Positions 40,490 to 50,259 of a stretch of DNA of 64,000 bases are shown piece after piece. Numbering within the stretch: position 1 is the stretch's first letter; the number at the start of each line of letters is the position of its first letter. Source of the stretch: Ferruginibacter sp. (GTDB taxonomy: Bacteria > Bacteroidota > Bacteroidia > Chitinophagales > Chitinophagaceae). The stretch lies in contig JAQBNH010000019.1 in NCBI GenBank assembly GCA_028288705.1, forward strand, positions 310,001-374,000. Reading direction: 5' to 3'. The translations under genes and the position numbers were made by a program. The notes below the pieces were generated by a model. That model searched no databases and was not told where the DNA came from. It saw only the letters and a program-made list of their open reading frames with translations.

Positions 40490-43400
40490 TTAATGAGCCA
40501 GCATAATCGTTCCTTTCATTTCTATCGTCTTATTATTTTTATCTACGCCTTTAATGATCCAGATGTACACACCCATCGGCTGTGCTTTGCCTTTGTATGT
40601 GCCATCCCAGCCTTTCAGCCATTGGTTGGTTTCAAAAACAAGTTCACCGTAACGGTTAAATATCCTGAACCAATCTGTTTTGTTGATGCCCACAGGAATG
40701 GCGCGGAAGATATCGTTCAACCCGTCGCCGTTCGGCGTAAAGGTGTTAGGGATATAGTAAGTCGGCCCTTCATACACTTTTACAAAAACCGTATCATACC
40801 CGATACAACCTGCAATATCTGTTACAACTAATGTGAACTTGGTATCATTAGTTAAGGTGGCCAGTGGGTTAGGAGCGAATGGATTGTTTAAGGGCGAGGC
40901 CGGCGACCAGACGTAACTTGTTCCACCACTGCCAAACAATTGATGTGGCACCGATTTGATCGCGATCGTATCGTGGCCCGCATAAGCCGGAACCGGTGGC
41001 TGAACCGTCACATTTACATCATCAGTCACGGAGAAATTACAACCATAATTATCTCTTACTGTCAAAGTATATACATGTAATCCTGCACTGTCAGGTCTTG
41101 CAACAGCCACGGCAGTATCCGCTTTATCGAAATCTGCGACGGGTGCCCAGCTGTATAAAACCGCACCGGAAGTATTGGTTGCACTGCCTCTCAAAATTGC
41201 ATAGGTACTGAAACAAATGGCAGTATCCTTTCCTGCATGTGCCACAGGTTTATGCAACACGTTAATGATCATACTGTCTTCCCTTGTACAAACGCCCCAC
41301 TTCGCATTGAGAATATATTGAGCGGTATCCGTGGGTGTCGCAACCGGGTTTTTAACAATATCACTGCTCAGTGTAGTGATCGGTGCATTTGTTGAGCGCC
41401 ATTTATATACTGATGTTAGAGGGTTTGTTTGTGGTTGTAATGTGATGGAACTTCCTACGCATATCGTTTGGTCCGCCCCGAGTGTAAGCGTCATGTTGTC
41501 TATGGTATCTACTGCTGCAGTTGCTGGTTTTGTACAACCTTTTGCATCTGTAACCGTAACTGTATAGTTGCCCAGGGAAAGCCCCGTGAAAATCCCTGAT
41601 GTTGCACCAGATGTATTCACCGTAGGTCCTGCAATGGCGAAAGTATAAGGCGAAGTACCACCGGAAGGTGACGCTGTGATGATACCGTCATTATTGCTGC
41701 AACTGGCTTTGGTTGTATTCGCCGCAGTGGCGTTTAATGCAGGCGGTTCAGCTAAGGTAACGGTCGTGTCTTTTGTACAGCCTTTGGTATCTCTCACTCT
41801 GAAAGTGTAGGTGCCCGCGGCCAGGCCCGTGAATACGCCGTTTCCGGAAGCCTGGTAAGTGCTGAACGGACTGATGGCGTAATCGTAACCAGGAACACCA
41901 CCACCGCCTGTAAGGGAAACTACCCCGTTTGAATTGCCATTACACAAAGGCATCGTTAATGCAACATTGATCGTTAATGGCGGATTCGTAGTTAATGACG
42001 CAGTGCCCGTACCTGTACAACCATTTGCATCCGTGTAATTATAAGTGTAACTGCCGGGAGCAAGATTGGTAAATGTTGCGTTGGTTTGCGTGATCGCACC
42101 GGGATTTAACGTGAACGAATAAGGCCCTGTCCCGTTCGGATTGATTGTAATCGTGCCATTATTAATATTTGAACAAGGCGGATCGAATGTGGTAACTGTA
42201 GAAGTTAAGAACGGTCCTGCAGTAACCGTCGGGTTCGTGGTAACTGCTCCGGTGCAATTGCTGGCAGTAACAAAACTAATGCTGTAAGTTCCGGGCGCAA
42301 GTCCTGTAAACGTAGGGCTTGTTTGAGAGATATTTCCCGGATTTAAAGTGAATGTATACGGACCGGCACCGGATGGCGTTACGGTGATCGTACCGTCATT
42401 TCTTGTCGGGCAGGAAGTAGGCGTTGTTGTAGCCGTTCCTGTCAATGGCGTTGGTGGTGCGAGCACAATATTACTTACCGTTCCTGAACAGCCCAGCGCG
42501 CTGGAAAATGTTACCGAGTAAGTTCCGGCTGCAAGTCCCGTAAAGACAGGGTTATTGATTTGCGTTACGTTTCCTGGCGTTAATACATATGTATAATTCC
42601 CCGGGGGATTCGGATTGATCGTAATAGTGCCATCGTTAACGCCGGGGCAATTCGGACTGGTATGCGTTTCTGTTCCTGCAAGTCCGCCTACAACAACCGT
42701 TGTTGTAGCATAGCAACTGCTTCCGCCCGCTGTGGTCACTAACAAAGAATAGGTATAAGAACCGGGTACTGTTGGAGCAACGATACCGGTTGGGTTTTGT
42801 TGATTGGATATAAAACAATTCGGTCCTGTCCAGCTGTACACAGCATTTGGAATATTGTTAGCAGTAAGATTAAACGTCCCGCCAGGGCAAACAGGGCCGG
42901 TATTTCCAACCGTGAGGTTACAAACAATAGCACAACTCGTTGCCCCGGTTCCACCGGTTTGCGAGAAGGTGATCGTACCGGGTTGGTTGGAATAGTTCGT
43001 CAGCACCATGATATAATATTCACCTACCTGGGCATTAGTGATCGTTGCTGTTTCAGTTGCATTGGCAGAGTAGCTGCACGATATATTATTTGCAGCAGAA
43101 AGGCTGGAACAAGAAGTAGGTAAATTCGAGAAAGGACCCCAAAGCGCATAATCCACATCAATACCAACGCCCGCATTACTTGTCTGGCTGATACCGATCA
43201 CAATATTTCCGGCTGTTTGAACCTGCATGTAATACCAAACCGGATTAGGGACAGTTAAAAGGCAACCATAAATGCCGCTTCCCCCCAGTGATGGAACATT
43301 CGTATTATTTGGAAAAGTATAGATATTACTTGTGCAAAAAGGGAACGCATTATTACAAACAGTATTTGGTGCCGGTGGCGGTGGTATCCTCACACAGATA

Positions 43401-43867
43401 CCGAAGCTTCCGTTGGCATTATTGCCAAATTCCCAAACACGGATCCAGAGCGTACTTCCGGGAACAAGTCCGGTGCGGGTAATCATTGGCATAGAACCAT
43501 TCGGGCTGCTGTCATCATCGCAGCTAAGCAGGTTCAGGGCGCCACAGCTTCCTGTGTATACGGCCATACCTCCATCAAACATACTTCCTGTTTGGGTATC
43601 AATAACAACGCTGCCTGTACATGGTACGGTGATCTGGAACCACACATCCCCGCCGCTGTAACTCGCGCAACCCGGAGCCGGAACGCCTACCGATCCTGTT
43701 GCATTCACATTGGTAAATATCTGGTAACTGCAGGTACTGCTTACGGGCAAGGTAATAGCATTACAAGGATCATCATTGGCAGGAACCTGGGCAAAACTGG
43801 TAGTTGCAAAAAATGAGATGAAAACAAGTAATAGGATCCGTTTACTGAACGAGTAAAAAAAGTGCAT
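40490..43867 (-). CDS. Large T9SS cargo protein with SprB repeats and type B sorting domain
   Basis: The 1125-residue secreted protein has a signal peptide (ending TTSFAQ) and an N-terminal region with two beta domains (DDPCNAITLPVSSTC; VCNNAFPFCTSNIYTFPNN). About five SprB-type repeats follow, roughly residues 395-800; each has a C-x-x-NDGTITI-like start and ends FTGLAAGTYS/T. The C-terminal ~90 residues are the gliding-motility-type CHU_C sorting domain (YIPNTFTPNGDGLNDIF, WFRIFNRYGELVFETN, GWDGTYKG, MKGTIMLAH) that directs export by the type IX system. An adhesin-like surface role is inferred. It is monocistronic. Confidence 0.93.
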   Translation of the reverse strand: MHFFYSFSKRILLLVFISFFATTSFAQVPANDDPCNAITLPVSSTCSYQIFTNVNATGSVGVPAPGCASYSGGDVWFQITVPCTGSVVIDTQTGSMFDGGMAVYTGSCGALNLLSCDDDSSPNGSMPMITRTGLVPGSTLWIRVWEFGNNANGSFGICVRIPPPPAPNTVCNNAFPFCTSNIYTFPNNTNVPSLGGSGIYGCLLTVPNPVWYYMQVQTAGNIVIGISQTSNAGVGIDVDYALWGPFSNLPTSCSSLSAANNISCSYSANATETATITNAQVGEYYIMVLTNYSNQPGTITFSQTGGTGATSCAIVCNLTVGNTGPVCPGGTFNLTANNIPNAVYSWTGPNCFISNQQNPTGIVAPTVPGSYTYSLLVTTAGGSSCYATTTVVVGGLAGTETHTSPNCPGVNDGTITINPNPPGNYTYVLTPGNVTQINNPVFTGLAAGTYSVTFSSALGCSGTVSNIVLAPPTPLTGTATTTPTSCPTRNDGTITVTPSGAGPYTFTLNPGNISQTSPTFTGLAPGTYSISFVTASNCTGAVTTNPTVTAGPFLTSTVTTFDPPCSNINNGTITINPNGTGPYSFTLNPGAITQTNATFTNLAPGSYTYNYTDANGCTGTGTASLTTNPPLTINVALTMPLCNGNSNGVVSLTGGGGVPGYDYAISPFSTYQASGNGVFTGLAAGTYTFRVRDTKGCTKDTTVTLAEPPALNATAANTTKASCSNNDGIITASPSGGTSPYTFAIAGPTVNTSGATSGIFTGLSLGNYTVTVTDAKGCTKPATAAVDTIDNMTLTLGADQTICVGSSITLQPQTNPLTSVYKWRSTNAPITTLSSDIVKNPVATPTDTAQYILNAKWGVCTREDSMIINVLHKPVAHAGKDTAICFSTYAILRGSATNTSGAVLYSWAPVADFDKADTAVAVARPDSAGLHVYTLTVRDNYGCNFSVTDDVNVTVQPPVPAYAGHDTIAIKSVPHQLFGSGGTSYVWSPASPLNNPFAPNPLATLTNDTKFTLVVTDIAGCIGYDTVFVKVYEGPTYYIPNTFTPNGDGLNDIFRAIPVGINKTDWFRIFNRYGELVFETNQWLKGWDGTYKGKAQPMGVYIWIIKGVDKNNKTIEMKGTIMLAH

Positions 43868-44070
43868 TCCTTCTTTCTTTGAAGTGGTTGAAAATGTTGA
43901 TTGTTCATGATTAGTACAGCCGGATTGCCGTTTGCACTAATTCTGCCAGCGTAGGATATCGGAAGGGCAATTTTGAGAATTATAACGCTCAAAATGATGG
44001 GATGAAGATAACGATAATCCCCTTTGTTAGCAAATAATTAACATGGGTGAGGGAGACAGTTATTCACATT

Positions 44071-44097
44071 AAAAAAGCCTCCCTTACAGAGGGAGGC
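44071..44097 (-). terminator. Terminator after the NagB/PIG-L gene
   Basis: On the minus strand an 8-bp stem (44077-44084 with 44090-44097, GCCTCCCT/AGGGAGGC) is followed by a T run corresponding to 44071-44076. Confidence 0.75.
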
Positions 44098-44134
44098 GGA
44101 AATGTATATAATAGCCGGACCAGGCCGGCAGTCA

Positions 44135-46051
44135 TTAGTAGTGCCAGCGTCTAAATGCCTCCATAGCAGCATATTGCGTTAGCCCTAACTGTGCATAAAG
44201 CTGGGCGGTATTGGCGTTTCTCTCTTCTGCGCGTTGCCAGAATTCGCGGTCGTCACTGCCCTGGAAAGGCACACTGTCTTTTTGCGACTGGTGGATAAAT
44301 ATTCCATGCCGTTTTTTGATGACCTGGTCCGGGCTCATCGGTATCGCCATCTCGATTTCAGTAATATCCCATTCCTGCCAGGCTCCTTTGTACAGCCACA
44401 GCCAGCAGTCGTTCAACCATTCTGCCCCTTCTTCTTTCAATCTTTGTAACGCGGTGATCACCACATCAAAACAGACTTTGTGCGTGCCATGCGGATCCGC
44501 AAAATCGCCGGCACAAAAGATCTGTTGCGGTTTAAGTTCTTTTAATAGTGCCAAGGTCACCTGCACATCGGCTTCACTCATCGGGTTTTTCTCGATCGTG
44601 CCTGTTTCATAAAAAGGCAGGTTTTGAAAATGGATCTGCTCATCTGTGAGACCCACATATTTGCAGGTTGCTTTTGCTTCGCAGCGACGAATCAGGCCTT
44701 TGATCGCACGAATGTCGTTGGTATCTTTTTCAGACGATTTCTTTTGTTGTAAAAAGTCCGTTGCTTCTTTCAGGATGTTACGGCTTTTACTTTCATCCAT
44801 GTCGAACATATTTTCAAAACCCACAGCGAAGTCAATAAAGCGCGTTACAAATTCATCGGTAACCGCAATATTTCCACTCGTCTGGTAAGCAACATGTACA
44901 TCGTGTCCCTGGTCGTGCAGGCGCATAAATGTTCCACCCATACTGATAATATCATCATCGGGATGCGGGGAGAAGATCAGCGATCTTTTTGGGAAAGGAA
45001 TATTTCTTTCAGGGTGGGAGAGCCTTGATTCTGTTGGCTTACCGCCCGGCCAGCCGGTGATGCTGTCTCTCAATAAATAAAATACCTGCAGGTTGATCTC
45101 GTACACATCGCCCTTTTCAGTAAGCAGGTCGTTCAGGCCATTATCATTGTAATCGTTATTCGTCAGACTTAAAACCGGCTTATTTAATTTCAACGCCAGA
45201 TTTACGACAGCGCGTTTGATCATGTTGGCATCCCATTCACATTCGCCCGTGAGCCATGGATATTTGAAACGCGTTAGTTCACTTGCTGCCGCATCATCGA
45301 GTACGAAGCTGCAGTCATCATGGTTCTGCAATAAGGAAGCAGGAATATCTTCAGTATCATCTTCTTCCACTGCTTTTTTTATCACCGGCGCCTTGGTTTC
45401 TCCCCAGGCCATGAGGATGATCTTTTTGGATTTGAGGATCGTGCTGATGCCCATCGTGATCGCCATACGCGGCACCTGGCTCATGTTTCCAAACTCGTAG
45501 GCATTTGCAATGCGCGTACTGTTGTCGAGCGTGATCAATCTTGTTTTTGTATAGATCCCGCTACCAGGTTCATTGAAACCGATATGCCCGTTACTACCGA
45601 TTCCGAGAATCTGCAGATCCAGCCCGCCTGCATCTTCTATCTTGCGCTCATAATCCAGGCAATGTTCTTTGATCTTATCTTTTGGAGTGGTGCCTTCGGG
45701 CAGATAATAATTGTTGGGGTCGATATCTGTTTGCTCAAATAAATATTTCCGCATGAAATAATGATAGCTCTGCAGTGCATCTTTATCCATCGGGTAATAT
45801 TGATCGAGGTTAAAGGTGATCACATTCTTAAAACTCAGTCCTTCTGTCTGGTGCATCCGAACCAGTTCTGCATACAATGATTTGGGAGAAGAACCGGTGG
45901 CCAATCCGATAACACATTTTTCACCTGCTGCATTTTTTTTCCTGATCAGGTCTGCAATGATATTTGCCACATAAACGGAGCCTTCCTGTGGCGAAGGGAA
46001 TATTTTTACAGGGATTTTTTCTAAAGAATCTGTGAGATCAATTTTCGTCAT
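44135..46051 (-). CDS. Glucosamine-6-phosphate deaminase fused to a PIG-L deacetylase-like domain
   Basis: The N-terminal ~255 residues are NagB: VIGLATGSSPKSLYAEL, FNLDQYYPM (catalytic Asp), ILGIGSNGHIGFNEPGSG and MAWGETKAPVI. A linker follows, then a PIG-L/LmbE-type metal-dependent deacetylase domain from about residue 355 (SLIFSPHPDDDIISMGGTF, AGDFADPHGTHKVCFD). The fusion, ~638 residues, is well known in Bacteroidota and would turn N-acetyl or amino-sugar phosphates into fructose-6-phosphate. The next gene upstream on the strand is the GH20 hexosaminidase, consistent with a chitin or peptidoglycan amino-sugar pathway. Confidence 0.9.
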   Translation of the reverse strand: MTKIDLTDSLEKIPVKIFPSPQEGSVYVANIIADLIRKKNAAGEKCVIGLATGSSPKSLYAELVRMHQTEGLSFKNVITFNLDQYYPMDKDALQSYHYFMRKYLFEQTDIDPNNYYLPEGTTPKDKIKEHCLDYERKIEDAGGLDLQILGIGSNGHIGFNEPGSGIYTKTRLITLDNSTRIANAYEFGNMSQVPRMAITMGISTILKSKKIILMAWGETKAPVIKKAVEEDDTEDIPASLLQNHDDCSFVLDDAAASELTRFKYPWLTGECEWDANMIKRAVVNLALKLNKPVLSLTNNDYNDNGLNDLLTEKGDVYEINLQVFYLLRDSITGWPGGKPTESRLSHPERNIPFPKRSLIFSPHPDDDIISMGGTFMRLHDQGHDVHVAYQTSGNIAVTDEFVTRFIDFAVGFENMFDMDESKSRNILKEATDFLQQKKSSEKDTNDIRAIKGLIRRCEAKATCKYVGLTDEQIHFQNLPFYETGTIEKNPMSEADVQVTLALLKELKPQQIFCAGDFADPHGTHKVCFDVVITALQRLKEEGAEWLNDCWLWLYKGAWQEWDITEIEMAIPMSPDQVIKKRHGIFIHQSQKDSVPFQGSDDREFWQRAEERNANTAQLYAQLGLTQYAAMEAFRRWHY

Positions 46052-46124
46052 AGTAATAAAAAATCTTAACTGAGTAGAAAAGTAAATTTACGAAATATTT
46101 TTTTTGCCTGCCGGATGCGGATCA

Positions 46125-48398
46125 TCAATTCACTTCAATTTCATCGGCAAACATCCACGCGGCGGTGCCCGCGCCGGCTTGCCCGATCGGGATCACACCA
46201 TAATTTTTTGCCATCACTTTAATATAACGCGCCTTCACCGCATGATCGGTGCGGTAAATCAAATTGCGGCTACCCGTCACCGTACTGATCTTTTCAATCT
46301 CCGTAAAATCAGCGCCATTATTGCCGCTGTAAAATGTAACTTCTGAAGGGCGGTAAATCCAGCTGCCCGGTTGCTCAAACGCATGCAAAATAATATTGCT
46401 GATGGCTGTTTCTTTCTCCAGGTCGATCACCGCTTCCATATCTTTCCCTAACCAGCCAAGGAACTCAGAAGATTTCGGCATCCCCACTTTATTCTGCACG
46501 CCATCAACCAGACTAAACCCGCCGCTGCCGGAATAACTTTTATTCGGCTCAGTTTTAAACGTAACTTTTTTTCCCGAAGCCTTATTTAAAGAAAAAGATT
46601 GCTTCACCCAATTGCTGATAACCTTGTGATCGCCGTCTTCCAGCGCAGCGCTATAGGTACCCGTTGCTGAAATCAACAACGGCCCTGTATAGTTGAAGGA
46701 TGCATTTTGAGTTTCGCCTTTTGTATAAATAATGTGCCCGTTTGTATTTTTTGTGTCGAGTTTCCAGCTGATCCCATTTCCCTCAGCAGGAACTACCGTG
46801 GGCTGCAGATCGTAATAAGCAGTGCTGTACCGCACGTTCCATAATTTGTAGCGGTCCATGATCCCCGGTAAACGCTGCTCAAAACCTTCCCAGCTTCTTT
46901 TTTCTTTCGGGCTCCATAACACTTCCGACAAGGCCGTCATGCGCGGAAATAACATGTACTGTACTTTAGATGGATTGTCGATATATTCTGTCCATAAGTT
47001 TGCTTGTGCACCAAGGATATATTTTGCTTCTTCGGCATTCAGTTCTTTCGGCACCGGCTCATAACCATACACTTTTTCAAGTGGCAGATAACCACCAATC
47101 GTAAGGCTGTCTTCGTTACGGCTCTGGCTGTGATCAAAATAGCACCAGGCACCCGGCGTCATGATCGCGTTGTGTTGCTGTTTGGCGGCAGCAATTCCCC
47201 CATGTTCACCCGTCCAGCTCATTACGGTTGCATTTGGTGCGAGTCCACCTTCCAGTATCTCATCCCAACCGATAATGCTGCGGCCTTTTGCATTGATGTA
47301 TTTTTCCATCCGCTGGATGAAATAACTCTGCAGTTCATGTTCATCTTTTAAATGTTCAGCTTTAATGCGTGCCTGGCAAAGCGGGCAGGATTTCCATTTA
47401 GTCTTTGGGCATTCATCGCCGCCGATATGAATATATTTCGACGGAAACAAGGCGATCACTTCATCGATCACATTTTGTAAAAAAGTAAACGTGCTATCAT
47501 TACCGGCGCAAAAAACATCATCGGTTACGCCCCATGTTTCATACACTTTATAAGGGCCCCTGGTGCAACCAAGATAAGGATAAGCACTCAGTGCGGCCAC
47601 GCCATGACCTGGCATTTCAATTTCCGGGATCACATTGATATACCGGTCTGCCGCATATTTCACCAGCTGTTTTACTTCTTCCTGCGTATAAAAACCGCAA
47701 TATTTTTTGCCATCGTATTTATCACTCCCGTAACGGCCGGCAAGCGTTTGAGCCCGGCAACTGCCAATGCTTGTGAGCAACGGATATTTTTTTATTTCTA
47801 TCCGCCAGCCCTGGTCGTCGGTAAGATGCCAGTGAAAATTGTTGAACTTATGATAAGCGAGATAGTCGATGTATTTTTTTAGGAATGACATTGGAAAATA
47901 ATGCCGTGCAACATCCAGGTGCATACCGCGGTAGGCAAAGCGCGGATAATCTTTGATCTGCACCTGGGGGATAACCAACGAAGCGGTAGCTGGCTTTTGA
48001 AGGGGCAGCAATTGTATCAGCGTTTGCATGCCGTAAAACAGGCCGTTATTGAACGGCGCCTTTATCAGTAATTCGCGTGCAGAAATATCCATCGCATAAA
48101 TACCGTCCACCTGCGGCGCCAGCCGCTGGTAGCGAAACACGATCTTGTTTGCAGATGTTGGGACCGCGTCGCTGCCTGCAAATATCTTTAATCTAAATCC
48201 GTAAACAGCTTGCAGGTATTCATTAAACAATTCCGCCGTTTTTTGCTGATCACGGCTGTCGAGTTTTATCAGCGTGGATTTATCCAGGACAAAATTTCCC
48301 TTGCCCTCTTTCAGTTCAACAGGCATCGGACTAATATTTACCTGCGCGAATGCGGGTGAAACCAGGAGGAACAAAACAGGCAGCAACAATTTCTTCAT
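46125..48398 (-). CDS. GH20 beta-N-acetylhexosaminidase, exported
   Basis: It cleaves terminal GlcNAc or GalNAc residues. The 757-residue protein has a signal peptide (LLPVLFLLVSPAFAQ), the GH20b domain, then the catalytic (beta/alpha)8 barrel with RGMHLDVARHYFP, FHWHLTDDQGWRIEIK, YINVIPEIEMPGHGVAAL and the catalytic Asp-Glu pair in HIGGDECPKTKW. The C-terminal ~200 residues contain a discoidin-like carbohydrate-binding fold (NKVGMPKSSEFLGWLGKDME). Its place beside the NagB fusion supports amino-sugar use. Confidence 0.93.
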   Translation of the reverse strand: MKKLLLPVLFLLVSPAFAQVNISPMPVELKEGKGNFVLDKSTLIKLDSRDQQKTAELFNEYLQAVYGFRLKIFAGSDAVPTSANKIVFRYQRLAPQVDGIYAMDISARELLIKAPFNNGLFYGMQTLIQLLPLQKPATASLVIPQVQIKDYPRFAYRGMHLDVARHYFPMSFLKKYIDYLAYHKFNNFHWHLTDDQGWRIEIKKYPLLTSIGSCRAQTLAGRYGSDKYDGKKYCGFYTQEEVKQLVKYAADRYINVIPEIEMPGHGVAALSAYPYLGCTRGPYKVYETWGVTDDVFCAGNDSTFTFLQNVIDEVIALFPSKYIHIGGDECPKTKWKSCPLCQARIKAEHLKDEHELQSYFIQRMEKYINAKGRSIIGWDEILEGGLAPNATVMSWTGEHGGIAAAKQQHNAIMTPGAWCYFDHSQSRNEDSLTIGGYLPLEKVYGYEPVPKELNAEEAKYILGAQANLWTEYIDNPSKVQYMLFPRMTALSEVLWSPKEKRSWEGFEQRLPGIMDRYKLWNVRYSTAYYDLQPTVVPAEGNGISWKLDTKNTNGHIIYTKGETQNASFNYTGPLLISATGTYSAALEDGDHKVISNWVKQSFSLNKASGKKVTFKTEPNKSYSGSGGFSLVDGVQNKVGMPKSSEFLGWLGKDMEAVIDLEKETAISNIILHAFEQPGSWIYRPSEVTFYSGNNGADFTEIEKISTVTGSRNLIYRTDHAVKARYIKVMAKNYGVIPIGQAGAGTAAWMFADEIEVN

Positions 48399-48410
48399 AA
48401 AAGTGGGGAA

Positions 48411-50258
48411 TTATTTTTCTAGAACGGGTAATATAATATGGCTGGAATGACTAACGCGGATCGTCGCTTTTTGAAAATCAGCTTTCGTTGCGTCAGGGAT
48501 ACGCATAAATTTTTGTGGGTTGAGATCAACGAGTGGAAACCAACTGCTTTGCACCTGCACCATGATCTTATGTCCTTTTTTAAAGCTGTGCGACACATCA
48601 TTTAAATTGAATCTGACATGGGCTGTTTTGCCGGGAACAAATGCTTCAGGCGTTTCAAAACTATTGCGGAATTTCCCACGCATGACTTCTGCACGAACGA
48701 GGCGCTGGTAGCCGGCCATCTGGAAACCACGCGGCGCATTCTTAAAGTTGGGTTCTGATTCCGGTAATACATCGATCAGTTTCACCACAAAATCTGCATC
48801 GGTACCGGTCATGGATACCTCCAGGTCAGCAATGATCTTCCCGGCAAGCGTCATATCTTCCGTTAACTCCGGGGTTTCGTATACCAGCACATCCGGGCGC
48901 ACAGCAGCGAAGCGCTGATCTTCGGCCATATAATCATTGTTACGCCGCGCAAATATGCCATTTGTATAAGGAACCGGTTTCGCCGGATCGCTAACATACT
49001 CTTCATAACTGTTTGCGTTAGATGCAACAGTCGTTAATCGCTGATCATCACCAAGGAAATAGGAAACAGGTTTCACGTTAGCCGGTGGCCAGCTTGGATA
49101 ATTTCTCCATTGATTGGACCCTGTTTCATAAACAGTTGCTTCGGCGGCATCATATATTCCCTTGTCTTTTAAATAATAATTAAAAAACCGCGCTTCCAAT
49201 GTATCCTGGAAATACTTGCTCGTGTTGGATCCGAAATCATAACTCGCATACTTGTTCCAGTCTGCGCTTTCCCATGCGCCATGCGTCCATGGCCCCATCA
49301 CGAGCTGCGCTTTGTTTTGCGGGCTTTGTTTTTCGATAGACGAATACGTATTTAAAGCGCCAAACAAATCTTCCGCGTCGAACCAGCCACCAACAACCAA
49401 TGTAGGTATTTTGATGTTGTTTAAATGCGTGCGGATATTCCTGGCCTTCCAATATGCATCATAGGTATCATGCTGTAAATATTCATCCCAGATATAGCTT
49501 TGCTTGTTGTAATATTTTGCAGCTTGTGTATTGCTCAGCGGACCCATTTGTAAAAAGAACTGGTAAGCATCTTTCGCCGTAATATCAAATATCTGGGAGC
49601 CATAATCTTTTACCGGGCCTTTACGTGGTTTGCCAAAATAATTCATGAAACTAAAATTATCCAGCAGGAAAAAAGCGCCGTTATGATTGGCATCATCACC
49701 GATGAACTCGTCTGTTACAGGTGCCTGCGGACTAACAGCTTTTATCGCAGGATGCACACCCGGCAGGCTCGCCGTTGCATAAAAACCGGGATAAGAAATG
49801 CCGTACAAACCAACACGCCCGTTATTATTTTTCGTGTTCTTTAACAGCCAGTCTACCGTATCATACGTATCGCTGCTTTCATCCACATCCTTTTTATTTT
49901 TTTTTGCAGGAAGGTAAGGCGTCACTTCTAAATTTACACCTTCACTCATGTAACGGCCCCGCACATCCTGGTAAACAAAAATGTATTTTTCCTGCATCAG
50001 CGTGGGATTAGGCCCGATGCGCCGCGCGTAATTGGTATCGCCGTAAGGGCCGGCAGAATAAGGCGTACGCTCCATCAGGATGGGGTAGCGTTGCGATGCG
50101 TCTTTGGGCGTATATATAACCGTGTATAATTTTATTCCATCGCGCATCGTTATCAGCGTATCCTTTTTTGTAAAGTTCTCCTTCACAAAATTTGCCGCAG
50201 GCTGCGCGAATGTTTGAACCGCGGTAAATAAACCAACGGCGAGCAATATCTTCTTCAT
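48411..50258 (-). CDS. CocE/NonD-type S15 hydrolase (second of tandem pair)
   Basis: The 615-residue exported enzyme (signal peptide ending QTFAQ) belongs to the X-Pro dipeptidyl-peptidase/cocaine-esterase-like alpha/beta hydrolases. It has MRDGIKLYTVIYTPK, TPYSAGPYG, the nucleophile elbow GISYPGFYA (Ser), VVGGWFDAEDLFG (acid region) and GPWTHGAW (His). The C-terminal jelly-roll domain includes FNLNDVSHSFKKGHKIMVQV. It lies 1 bp after the paralogue at 50260-52137. Substrate class (peptide or ester) is not decidable by eye. Confidence 0.9.
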   Translation of the reverse strand: MKKILLAVGLFTAVQTFAQPAANFVKENFTKKDTLITMRDGIKLYTVIYTPKDASQRYPILMERTPYSAGPYGDTNYARRIGPNPTLMQEKYIFVYQDVRGRYMSEGVNLEVTPYLPAKKNKKDVDESSDTYDTVDWLLKNTKNNNGRVGLYGISYPGFYATASLPGVHPAIKAVSPQAPVTDEFIGDDANHNGAFFLLDNFSFMNYFGKPRKGPVKDYGSQIFDITAKDAYQFFLQMGPLSNTQAAKYYNKQSYIWDEYLQHDTYDAYWKARNIRTHLNNIKIPTLVVGGWFDAEDLFGALNTYSSIEKQSPQNKAQLVMGPWTHGAWESADWNKYASYDFGSNTSKYFQDTLEARFFNYYLKDKGIYDAAEATVYETGSNQWRNYPSWPPANVKPVSYFLGDDQRLTTVASNANSYEEYVSDPAKPVPYTNGIFARRNNDYMAEDQRFAAVRPDVLVYETPELTEDMTLAGKIIADLEVSMTGTDADFVVKLIDVLPESEPNFKNAPRGFQMAGYQRLVRAEVMRGKFRNSFETPEAFVPGKTAHVRFNLNDVSHSFKKGHKIMVQVQSSWFPLVDLNPQKFMRIPDATKADFQKATIRVSHSSHIILPVLEK

Positions 50259-50259
50259 G

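Noticed and set aside
41520..42640. Repeated units that could suggest a CRISPR array or tandem DNA repeat
   Set aside because: They are diverged coding repeats (SprB type) in the T9SS cargo gene, with no constant repeat/spacer structure.
42797..43123. Plus-strand ORFs opposite the T9SS gene
   Set aside because: Shadow frames of a well-supported minus-strand gene.
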